DNA from: Gyromitra esculenta
Lineage: Eukaryota > Ascomycota > Pezizomycetes > Pezizales > Discinaceae
NCBI GenBank assembly: GCA_038503075.1
Contig: JBCAML010000014.1
Location: 744,001 to 808,000, forward strand
Direction of reading: 5' to 3'
DNA length: 64,000 nucleotides
Under the pieces are notes generated by a model, which had not been told where the DNA came from, did no database searches, and saw only the letters and a list, made by a program, of their open reading frames with translations. Below are positions 47,716-56,279 of this stretch, piece after piece. The stretch's first letter is position 1; the number at the start of each line of letters is the position of its first letter. The position numbers and the translations under genes are program-made.

Positions 47716-47925
47716 GTACACGGATACAGGCGAACGTGGCGGCGCGACTAGAGCTGTCAATGTTCCTGCCCCAACCCACGCAATGCTTGAGAGGTTCGGT
47801 AAATATACCTCACCAATTCAAAATGTTGTATAGATATCGTAAACCGAAGTTTAATCAACTGTGAGTCTCTCAAGGAGAGGACTACACCGCCACGTTCGCC
47901 AGACTCTCCCCCTGTATCCGTGTAC
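47716..47925. repeat. Fold-back with interrupted right arm
   Basis: GTACACGGATACAGG directly followed by CGAACGTGGCGGCG (47716-47744) is matched in inverse by CCGCCACGTTCG (47887-47898) and CCTGTATCCGTGTAC (47911-47925). A 12-bp insertion (CCAGACTCTCCC) splits the right arm. The loop is about 140 bp. It is probably a small transposon remnant. Confidence 0.6.
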
Positions 47926-48423
47926 ATGTCGTTATTACCATCGATCAGTCTCTGGTTTTAGAGTAATATGACGCGTCTCACGACTCCTAAGCTAAGGTTA
48001 CCTCCATTCCCAGAGATCTCATTTCTTTCAAGTAGCTAACCTTCTTTTCTCCCTCTTTTCCTTAAAAAGGAGTAACCGAGAGATAGGCTCCTCTAAAAAT
48101 TATCCTTTGCTGTTTCACAAAGATTTGTAAAATCTTTAGAAGCCTTTCGTGGAATGGAGGGAGACAATTTCTAACATCATTGGCAAGGCGTCGTGCAGCA
48201 TCTCAATCGGCACACAAAGTATACCATCTTAACTAATGAAGGGATGGCTGGATGCCCTAAAACCCTTACTTAGACTTCTCCAAATAAATACTGCAGTTTC
48301 TACTAATATCTCTCTCCTGTTTGCTGATTATACATATACTTATTTCTGCATACCTCTTGCCTACTAACAACGCTTCGCGCGCCGCTTTTTATACATGGTC
48401 ATGGCCGGATGGGTGTGTCAAAT

Positions 48424-49449
48424 GTGTCAAAACTTAATTTACCACCGGTGACAAATTAAAGTATAAGCATACTGAATTTCAATATCTGTGTGTAAAGCAC
48501 AAGGCCAATTCAGTGCTATAAAGTGATCTCATAACTGAGATTTGGTCCGTGGAGTATTCTGTAAATGATAGCTAGGAGGTGAAATCTCCCAATCAAGAGC
48601 TTGAAGATTGTACTACACTAAATGGAGCTAGAGTTCGAGAGCTGAGCATATTACCTACTGAATTTCAGTATGTTTACATATACTGAAAATTTTCGAGCAT
48701 TTGAGTATATACAGTGCTGTCCGGAAAGTCTCGGCACTCTCATCTCTAATAAGCACGACTTGCTGGCGGATTGGGGTGACGATTTATATAGGTGATTATA
48801 TAAAACTATTGGACGTTATTTGGTATGTCAGTATTCCCATAGCTTTCATCGCTATCGATTTGTTGTTCCCTAGCTTGATCTACAACTATTTTGTTTTCTA
48901 TCAGTAGGCTGTGGGGTGCCAGGACTTTGCGGACGCGACTGTACATGTATGGTGGACGAAGCGATTAACGTGTACCAGATTTTAGGGAGTAATAGAAAAA
49001 CATCCTCCCTACCTATAATATATTTCAAACCGACCATTACATCTCTTGTAGGCTCTATATAAATGGTCGGTTATAGCCTATTGATTGAGAGTGATTGCAC
49101 AACACTATAAAATTTTGAAAATTGTAATTTTGTATGGCGATTGTACATACTGGGGGAAAAAAGGAAAATGCAACATCAAGAGGTCTCAGCTAGGCAGGTC
49201 TGAGACCAAGGCAAGACAAAAAGGTCTCCCAGCCTGCCTCCTGTTGCCTACGCAACCTCTAAAGCACCCAACTTATGCAAAACTAAGGCATATGCTCAAG
49301 CCTTGGTTGCATTATAGGTCACATATTGGTACACGTTAATCGCTTCGTGCACTATAGTACTAAATTTGCCCTGTGCTGTACGTGCAGATACTGAAATCTA
49401 GTATGCGTATACTTGAATTTGTCACCGATGGTAAATTGAGTTTTGACAC
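48424..49449. mobile_element. Composite inverted-repeat element with nested copies
   Basis: The outer arms 48424-48525 and 49350-49449 are imperfect reverse complements for about 100 bp each. The best part is GTGTCAAAACTTAATTTACC...GTATAAGCATACTGAATTTC. Inside, a 21-bp perfect inverted repeat, CGAAGCGATTAACGTGTACCA, lies at 48957-48977 and 49327-49347, the right copy directly abutting the outer arm. Within that are hairpins AACCGACCATT (49028-49038 with 49062-49072) and GGCAGGTCTGAGACC with GGTCTCCCAGCCTGCC (about 49194-49245). A separate 230-bp TA-flanked MITE is inserted at 48712-48941. There is no open frame for a transposase. Confidence 0.65.
48712..48941. mobile_element. 230-bp Tc1/mariner-type MITE with TA duplication
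   Basis: The ends are CAGTGCTGTCCGGAAAGTCTCGGCAC and, on the other strand, CAGTCGCGTCCGCAAAGTCCTGGCAC, a terminal inverted repeat of about 26 bp. The CAGT start and TA on both sides (48710-48711, 48942-48943) are typical of the Tc1/mariner superfamily, including fungal pogo/Fot1 relatives. There is no coding capacity. It interrupts the larger composite element, so it inserted later. Confidence 0.75.
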
Positions 49450-49704
49450 ACTTGTGCTTCCATATGGCTGTGCGTTAGGTAAAAATTATAGGAAACTAGG
49501 ATTGGTCTTTCTATATAATAGTTGGTTTATTTTAACTATACTTTGCTACTGGACTGTGCATGTAGCTTAGCCTCCCTCTTGATCCTTGGGTATATACTGG
49601 TACCTTCTGGTTCTAGTTGTAGGATATTCAATAAAGGACTGGCAAGTAGCTCTAAGAAGCCCATGAATTGATTTGAGGTCCTGTATAGTAAAAAAAACTC
49701 CAGA

Positions 49705-49835
49705 GATATAGCGTTTTTAATTGTAAACGACGTAATTGAGTGATATGAACACGCATACTAAGTCTATATCTACATATTTGCATGTGAGACTTCATCACTT
49801 TATCCCACGACATTTAAAAACGCTCTATTTTCTAT
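49705..49835. repeat. Weak fold-back around AGCGTTTTTAA
   Basis: ATAGCGTTTTTAATTGT near 49709-49725 resembles the reverse complement of ACATTTAAAAACGCTCTAT near 49808-49827, with scattered further pairing (GTGATATGAA and TTCATCAC). This is an approximately 130-bp fold-back with diverged arms. Confidence 0.4.
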
Positions 49836-50028
49836 CGAACTAAATCAATCGTTTTTGCGCATCTCACCACCTGGAAATGAAAAAAAGAGAAACAAGAGCT
49901 CTTGGACACTTTGCTGTTTTTGTTTAGGATCGAGGACGGAGGGAAACAAAAATTCCTAGTAAGTGCCAAACTAAAGAAAAACCCCGAGAAAGGAAGAACA
50001 AGCGAGATTACTGGAAAGTAAAGTCAGT

Positions 50029-51710
50029 TTATTCGTCACCAAAAACTTTTCCCTCGGAACCACCAGCAATCTTTTCTCCGTCCGGGCCTGCAACTAGCTT
50101 TTTCCTTTCCGCTTCTGGAATCTTTGAGGGGTCAGCCTTCTTCTCGCTTCCATCAACTGCCGTGAAATTCTTGATTCCAATGTTATGTGGGAGTCCTGGG
50201 AGAAGTGAACGTGAGGCCTCGCGGGCCTACAGATTGCAACAATTAGTATGATTGCTAGACATGTGTGAAAATTAAGGGTTTATCAGCACCTGTTGGATCA
50301 AAACTGCATCCATAATCACCAAAGCCGCCATTGCCTCAACAATCGGAACGGCTCGGGGAACAACACAGGGGTCATGTCTTCCCTTCGCTGCTAGGACACC
50401 AGCCTCACCATCGTATTTGCTCGTATTTTGAGCATGGCCGATAGTGGCAGGGGATTTGAAAGCGACTTTGAAGTAGATATTTTCGCCGTTACTAATACCG
50501 CCTTGGATGCCTCCAGAGTTGTTTGTGACAGTAGAGAGTTTCCCGTCCGCAGATCGAACGAAAGCATCGTTGTGCTTTGAGCCAGGGACTTCTGTTCCAC
50601 GAAACCCAGATCCAATCTCAAATCCTTTGGTCGCGGGGATGGAAAGCATCGCATGTGCTAGTTTCGCTTCGAGTTTGTCAAAACATGGTTCTCCAAGTCC
50701 CACGGGAACGTTCTTGATGACGCAGGTGACGGTTCCCCCAATCGAGTCTTTCTTATCACGGTAATCGGCAATCAAATTTGCCATCTTATCATTCGACTCG
50801 GTATTTGGGCATCGGACAGGGAGAAAAGAATCAACCTCCTCGCGGGTAATAGAGGAGAGAAGGTTTATGTATTCTGGGGTGGAGTCGCGAGACCCTGGGA
50901 GATGAATAGGACCAACACTGGAAACGAAGCAGATAATCTCTGTACCATAAACCAGTTTCAGGTACTTTTCAGCAATAGCGCCGGCAGCAACACGGCCTAG
51001 TAAAATTCGGGGTTAGCAATTTGTGAAAGTTGGGGCAAAAAAGCAAGAAAAATTGTTAGGAATTTTGATATCAGAAAAGGAGTTTCGGGGAACGGTACAA
51101 AGTGACGACGTTTCATTACGCTCCGAAATATCACAATCTTCAACCCTAGACTCACAGGGGAAACTAGTTACAGAAATACCAATTTACTGCTACCACAAAC
51201 TAGCCGGAAAACAAATCCCAATGGTGCACAAGGAGGTATTCGATTTGGCATAAAAAACGTACCAATAGTCTCTCTCGCAGAGCTTCTCCCACCACCCGAG
51301 CTCGCTTTCACGCCATATTTAGCTAAGTAAGTATAATCAGCATGACTGGGTCTGGGATAGAGGTCCATTTCCGAGTAATCATGCGGCCTTTGATCCTCAT
51401 TTTGGACTATAAGGCCGATCGGAGTACCAAGCGTGTACCCAAACTCAGTCCCAGATTGAATTTTAACGGCATCCTTCTCGTTGCGCGGGGTGGCTAAGGC
51501 AGATTGTCCGGGGCGACGCCGTGAAAGTTGAGGTTGGATGTCAGACTCTGTCAATGCCATACCAGGAGGACAACCATCAATGATACAGCCAACTGAGCGG
51601 CAGTGTGATTCACCGTAGCTTGGAGGGGTCAGCATGGCTTAACTGGATTGTAGAAATAAGATTAAGGGTACAGACGTGGTAACGCGAAATTGGGACCCGA
51701 AGGTAGACAT
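50029..51710 (-). CDS. ARO2: Chorismate synthase
   Basis: This enzyme converts 5-enolpyruvylshikimate-3-phosphate to chorismate, the last common step of aromatic amino-acid synthesis, and needs reduced FMN. Four exons: 51710-51676, 51618-51263, 50996-50290, 50226-50029; phases 2, 1 and 0; 431 aa. The N-terminus across the first junction reads [20 protein letters not shown], with the conserved GESHC. Exon 2 has [20 protein letters not shown] and RRPGQS, and ends [14 protein letters not shown]. Exon 3 opens [12 protein letters not shown] and contains [20 protein letters not shown] and the [20 protein letters not shown] signature. In fungi the enzyme carries its own flavin-reductase activity (family knowledge). 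Intron 2 is 266 bp and unusually long here. An open frame inside it on the plus strand (51023-51253) has no recognisable product. Confidence 0.96.
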
Positions 51711-52288
51711 AGTGATATCAATTGAAACTAAAGTGAGGGTTGGGATCCTTAAAGTATTCCGTTGTCACTGGAGTGGTTGATGTTGAGGGAACAAAGCTGT
51801 AGGGTTCTGGTGGGGTTGGGAGGGACTGAAGGCAATTTATGTACTCTAGATAAACCACGATACTGGCCCTAAACCCGGTGGGTGTATAGGACCGGCTGCC
51901 CGGAGGATTAGGTATTCCCCTCACGCTCTTTTCTTCTGCTTCCATAACTGTGTGATATTCTCGGGTTCTCTTTACGCTGGTGCCCGGATTCGCCCCACAT
52001 CTGCCAAGCTTTGAGGCTGAGATGAATCATGGGTGAGCACTCATCAGTGCTTACGCAGGAACCAACTCGACAGACGATATCCAGCCTTCAGCCATTGCTA
52101 AACAGAAGGAAGACCAGATAGAAAACACACCGGTACCAGAAAGACAACGTTATCATAACTTCTCCCAGATATATATTAAAGAATCCATGCCCACTCGGCT
52201 GCGTACTGATCGCTCGCCTGTGAGACAAATGCAGGAAGGACGGTATTTACAGGACACAAAAGCTCGTCCTCTTCAGAAATTTCAAATT
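51711..52288. other. Intergenic region between GPI13 and ARO2
   Basis: 580 bp between the GPI13 stop and the ARO2 start, both minus strand, so it should contain the ARO2 promoter. The open frame 51718-51945 (-) lies in the probable leader and lacks conserved features. No repeats were seen. Confidence 0.6.
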
Positions 52289-55200
52289 TCAAATACCAAA
52301 AACCTCCGCTACAGCCAAACTATTCCATCTGACACCCCCAACCGCAATAAATGCAACAATAACGTCAACAACAAGCAGAACAATCGCTCCTAACATAAAT
52401 CTCGGACTAAAAATCCGATACAACATCAAATGTCTTCTTAAATGGCCTGCGCATGCAACTGAACTCAAAGTAATGATAGCGTGATATAGCATGTGTGTTG
52501 CACCCGCGATAGCCACGCTACCTAACAATCCTGTCTTTTTGGGTGGTGCCTTCCAGAGAGCAACCAGAGGAACGGACAGCGCTGTCAATATCTGCGGTCC
52601 AAGACTATTGCCGAGGATAAGTAAGGGTGACCAAGGGTATCGAATTGATGTGAAAGGAATAAAAGCGGACTCCCACTGAATAGATGATAGAGTTGCTTGA
52701 TGCCCTGTTGAGAAGAAATGTGAATTTCCTAAAAGCCCCAAGACTACTGGCCCAATAGCGGAGTTTGAAAGATCGTTACAGTCGATGATTTCTAACAAGC
52801 TCAAAATCTGCCAGAGTAGGATTCCCATAGATGCTCCACCCATAGGCTTCTGGAGCAGGATGAGTGTCAATGCCCACGGAATAACTAAAAGAAAGTATCG
52901 AGATCCGTGAACGTTGGCGTAACCTAGGAGAAGAACACTCTTGCCACTTTCGGAAGTAATTTTCCCACTAGCATCGGTGGCCCTTGGCTTCTTGTCCTCG
53001 ATTTCGACCCCGAGACACAGAGAAGCCCAAGCATATGCCACGTTTCCAGCGAAAAGTCCCATAGCTAAGACAACTTGAGCGATCATGGTCTTAGAAGATT
53101 TCAATAGCGACTCAGGCACCGTGAACCAGCCGCCGTTATCCGCAGAATCTAGGAACCAATAAACAGCGCTTAAAACCAACCCTACACGGAAGGCCCACCC
53201 AATAGTAACCGATGCAGGACCGTGGTATGACTTGGTGCCGCTATAGAAAGACTTGACGATAGATGGAAGGATTATAGCCATAATAAACAAGAGCGTCAAG
53301 CTCCAAGGGGCGGAGACAGATGAAGTAGCTGAGGCGTAAAAAGTTGACTCGCAGTATGGCATTTGTTCCTCTCGACATAATCTCGAGAACGAAGCAACAC
53401 GGGTAAGAGCGAAAAATACGACAGAGTGATAGGTTCCTAACATTCGCTGTGCAATGTCGGCCTTCCGTTGTGAAGCAATGAATCCGCCAATAGCGAAGGT
53501 GCAGAGAAAATAGCTAAGGATCTGGTCTTCCCAGATGGTGAACGAGTTTGACGCAAAGATCAGCGAGTGAGTTGTTGTAAATACAGCGGATAGAAACCCC
53601 CAACCCGAAGTTGGCCAAACCGTTGTCAGGCGTCTGCGAGCATAAACTGTCGCTGATAAAAAGCCACCGATAACCCCTACACTGGAGCTGAATAGCATCA
53701 ATCTGAGCCTTGATAGAGGCAAGCTATTCTCTTCGATCAAGAACCCTGCAATAACTGAACAGACGGTGCCAACAGTAAGGCCCTTGAGCATCCGTGAAAC
53801 TAACATATCGGTGAGTTCAACGCGGTCGCCAGCAAAGCCTCTTGCGTATATCGCGAGTACAGCAACACTGCCAACAAGTACAGTGATACCTGTACCCATA
53901 CTAGCCAGGTCAAAACTGGCCCAGACATCGCGACACGCCTTGAGGACTTGCTCCTGATACATGGAGAAATCTTGGAAAACAGCAATCCACTCCGATCGGC
54001 TAGGTTTCTGCCTCTTGCCATACAGCTTCTCCCATCTCGCCTGCCCTGTTTCCCATTTCGTTTCGATGCTATCATTTGCTTCCATTTCTCCGCCCTTACC
54101 AGCATACTCTCTCCGATACCTTTGGATTTGTGCCGCTGCTAAACGTGATACTCGAGCCAAATTGTGCAGGCCCTCAGCTTCCCCATCGCCTATAAATGCC
54201 TCCACAATAGGGGCTCCGAGATTGTTAAATGGTATTGGTATTCCAAGTAGCAGCGATAGTGTTGGAACCAAATCTATCTGAGCTACGGATCTCATGCCAT
54301 CGCTACTAGAACCACGACCTCCGCCATTAGGCGATAACTCGTCTGGAAACTTTCCAAATACCGACTTCTTTGAGTACAGCCATAGTGCAGCTTCCACCTC
54401 TCCCTGCGACTCTCCTCCGTGATCGCCCTTGGGGTCCATCCCATGATCGCCCATAACCACCAATAACGTGCTTTCATCAATGCCTTCCATAAGTCGTTGC
54501 ACAACTTCATCCATCTGCTTCAGCTTTTCAGTCATTGCGAAATGGTCGGGCCCATAGCGGTGACCCGCGTGGTCAACTCCAAGGAAATGTCCGATTGCTA
54601 TATCCCATCTGGACTGATTGTCTGGGTGGAGCAAGGGAAAAATATGCTCGTTAACACCGTTATCGACCGTGTGCAAGTCCCATACATTGAGGGATTCGTA
54701 TGGATACACCATTTCGGGCTCAAACATTCCAGGAAAAAGGGCCATCCAAGTGTCATCCCCCATAAAAGCTATCCGCTTGCCCAACGTCTTCATTTGTGAG
54801 ATCATATTATCTTCTTCGATGGAGTTCCCAGCAAAATTGCTACCGGCGTCGATAAAGGTGGGTAAAGTTCCGGTTGTGAGTCCTTTGAGTCTTTGAAGGG
54901 TAGTAGTCGGTGGGTCAGCGATGAAGGGTAGCAAGACCGCGTTTTGGGGGCGTTCTGAGGCAATTTTATAAGGTGTAGTGAAGGTATTGTGGAAGAGGCG
55001 AGCTGGAATAGAATTATCTATGGATTTGAAAGGCACAGTAAAATCAAAACGGAGGGCATCAATGACCACGATCACAGCCTTGTCGAAGGTCTTAGGATGC
55101 CAACATCCCTTGTCAACATCACCAGCCCAGGAAAGTCCGTGCTTAGTATATTGTTGTAGAGGTGAGATGCCACAAGTTGACTTCTGATCAAGTACTAGGC

Positions 55201-55453
55201 GAGTCAATAAGAAGCCTTTGGTGAACAAGAATATGCCAACACCATGCAGGTAGATGAAAAATAGCAGTAGCCCAACTAGGAGGCCATGGGTGTACTTGAA
55301 AGCGTTCCGTTGCCGCCGATTCTTCTCCCGCACAATTGCATCCCGCGAACGAGCCGTAGACAGTTGTTCCACCTGAGCTTTCTTTGCAGCAGAGAATTGA
55401 GCGGCTATTCCTCCATACTCGGAGATTGAAGCGGTTGGGGGATTTTTGTCCAT
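52289..55453 (-). CDS. GPI13: GPI ethanolamine-phosphate transferase 3 (PIG-O/Gpi13)
   Basis: This ER membrane enzyme adds ethanolamine phosphate to the third mannose of the GPI anchor, the group later linked to protein. It is a single exon of 1,054 aa. A cytosolic N-terminus is followed by a first membrane span (YTHGLLVGLLLFFIYLHGVG). The lumenal catalytic domain of the alkaline-phosphatase superfamily has metal-binding motifs VIVVIDALRFDF, IAFMGDDTWMALFP, IGHFLGVDHAGHRYGPDH and VVMGDHGMDPKGDHGG. The C-terminal half contains many hydrophobic spans (about 12 to 14), as in PIG-O. The absence of introns is unusual in this intron-rich neighbourhood. The start at 55453 is the first ATG giving a normal N-terminus. 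Confidence 0.94.
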   Translation of the reverse strand: MDKNPPTASISEYGGIAAQFSAAKKAQVEQLSTARSRDAIVREKNRRQRNAFKYTHGLLVGLLLFFIYLHGVGIFLFTKGFLLTRLVLDQKSTCGISPLQQYTKHGLSWAGDVDKGCWHPKTFDKAVIVVIDALRFDFTVPFKSIDNSIPARLFHNTFTTPYKIASERPQNAVLLPFIADPPTTTLQRLKGLTTGTLPTFIDAGSNFAGNSIEEDNMISQMKTLGKRIAFMGDDTWMALFPGMFEPEMVYPYESLNVWDLHTVDNGVNEHIFPLLHPDNQSRWDIAIGHFLGVDHAGHRYGPDHFAMTEKLKQMDEVVQRLMEGIDESTLLVVMGDHGMDPKGDHGGESQGEVEAALWLYSKKSVFGKFPDELSPNGGGRGSSSDGMRSVAQIDLVPTLSLLLGIPIPFNNLGAPIVEAFIGDGEAEGLHNLARVSRLAAAQIQRYRREYAGKGGEMEANDSIETKWETGQARWEKLYGKRQKPSRSEWIAVFQDFSMYQEQVLKACRDVWASFDLASMGTGITVLVGSVAVLAIYARGFAGDRVELTDMLVSRMLKGLTVGTVCSVIAGFLIEENSLPLSRLRLMLFSSSVGVIGGFLSATVYARRRLTTVWPTSGWGFLSAVFTTTHSLIFASNSFTIWEDQILSYFLCTFAIGGFIASQRKADIAQRMLGTYHSVVFFALTRVASFSRLCREEQMPYCESTFYASATSSVSAPWSLTLLFIMAIILPSIVKSFYSGTKSYHGPASVTIGWAFRVGLVLSAVYWFLDSADNGGWFTVPESLLKSSKTMIAQVVLAMGLFAGNVAYAWASLCLGVEIEDKKPRATDASGKITSESGKSVLLLGYANVHGSRYFLLVIPWALTLILLQKPMGGASMGILLWQILSLLEIIDCNDLSNSAIGPVVLGLLGNSHFFSTGHQATLSSIQWESAFIPFTSIRYPWSPLLILGNSLGPQILTALSVPLVALWKAPPKKTGLLGSVAIAGATHMLYHAIITLSSVACAGHLRRHLMLYRIFSPRFMLGAIVLLVVDVIVAFIAVGGVRWNSLAVAEVFGI

Positions 55454-56279
55454 TGTGATTGAAATGCAGAGGTTCCCATCTGCTGAGGTCCAGAGATGTA
55501 TGTAATGTATAGTAGAAGGGGGAGAGGGAAGAAGAAGGCCAGGGAGCTGATAATTGATGTTGCCGAGTCCAGAGGATGTTCCTAAGGGTAGATAGGTGGA
55601 GAATACTTGTGCCCTCTAAACGCAGCCTGGGATAGAAACCGAAATCGAGATTTCGTATGTAAACAACCAAGGATGGAGGCTCTTTCTCGGAACTCGGAAA
55701 AACCTGAAATGTCTACTCGGAAAGCTAACGTAAAGTGGAACATATACCTTTATCTGGCATTCTCATCACAAGTAGCGTAGTATTTGGTGAAATTCGTTCC
55801 AGCGCCAGTAGGTAAGACATGCATATAACCTGTTAATACTCTACGTTTATGATGCTGCTGGGGGGGGCTTTTGGTGGAAAATCATGGAAAATCAACATGC
55901 CTTATGCACGTTTTACCTACTAGCGCCGGAACGAATTCGACCAAATACTACGGTATACAGAGCAAGTTCAAACAACGTTTCGCCACATGCCTCCCAGGGC
56001 TGCAGTAAAATACTGCAGTCTATCTAATGCGGCCTAAATCAGCTGTGGTTAGGTCTGGTCTTAGTCTATCCGGCCAGCATCGTCAACCTCTAAGCCCAGC
56101 ACCCCACAAGCTGAAACCCATACAATTGTTGTGTCCAATAAACACGCAAATTTCCCCTGCTTAACTGTCTATGTGGACTTAACCCCTCCTGAACTTTCGA
56201 CTGCTGGACACGAACTATCACCTCCGGCAAATTTACTGTATTCGTCCTCTCATTGCTCCTCGCCATCGTATCCGCCGTC
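55454..56279. other. Divergent intergenic region between GPI13 and SEC1
   Basis: About 825 bp holding the promoters of both genes. A 179-bp fold-back element lies at 55775-55953. The remaining sequence, including the open frame 56090-56314 (-), has no coding character. Confidence 0.6.
55775..55953. mobile_element. 179-bp fold-back MITE with TA duplication
   Basis: The left arm GCGTAGTATTTGGTGAAATTCGTTCC...CAGTAGGTAA is matched by the reverse complement of the right arm (CCGTAGTATTTGGTCGAATTCGTTCC...TAGTAGGTAA), with few mismatches over about 40 bp and weaker pairing for about 20 bp more. The flanks are TA on both sides (55773-55774 and 55954-55955). The loop includes a run of eight G. It is a non-autonomous Tc1/mariner-like element in the GPI13/SEC1 promoter region. 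Its arms are unrelated to those at 39869 and 48712. Confidence 0.75.

Larger units (their letters stand above)
41987..50028. other. 8-kb repeat-rich, gene-poor island
   Basis: No intact gene between CDC50 and chorismate synthase. Contents, listed separately, are: an inverted-repeat pair at 42594-42961, an epoxide hydrolase pseudogene at 43351-44740, a diverged family-1 element at 46650-47110, a fold-back at 47716-47925, a nested composite element at 48424-49449 and a weak fold-back at 49705-49835. Short open frames elsewhere (for example 45632-45874) are unrecognisable. The density of relics suggests a local transposon sink. Confidence 0.6.

Noticed and set aside
41987..50028. Secondary-metabolite cluster or CRISPR-like array in the gene-poor island
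   Set aside because: No biosynthetic core enzyme and no regular repeat-spacer pattern was seen; the repeats are inverted and irregular.
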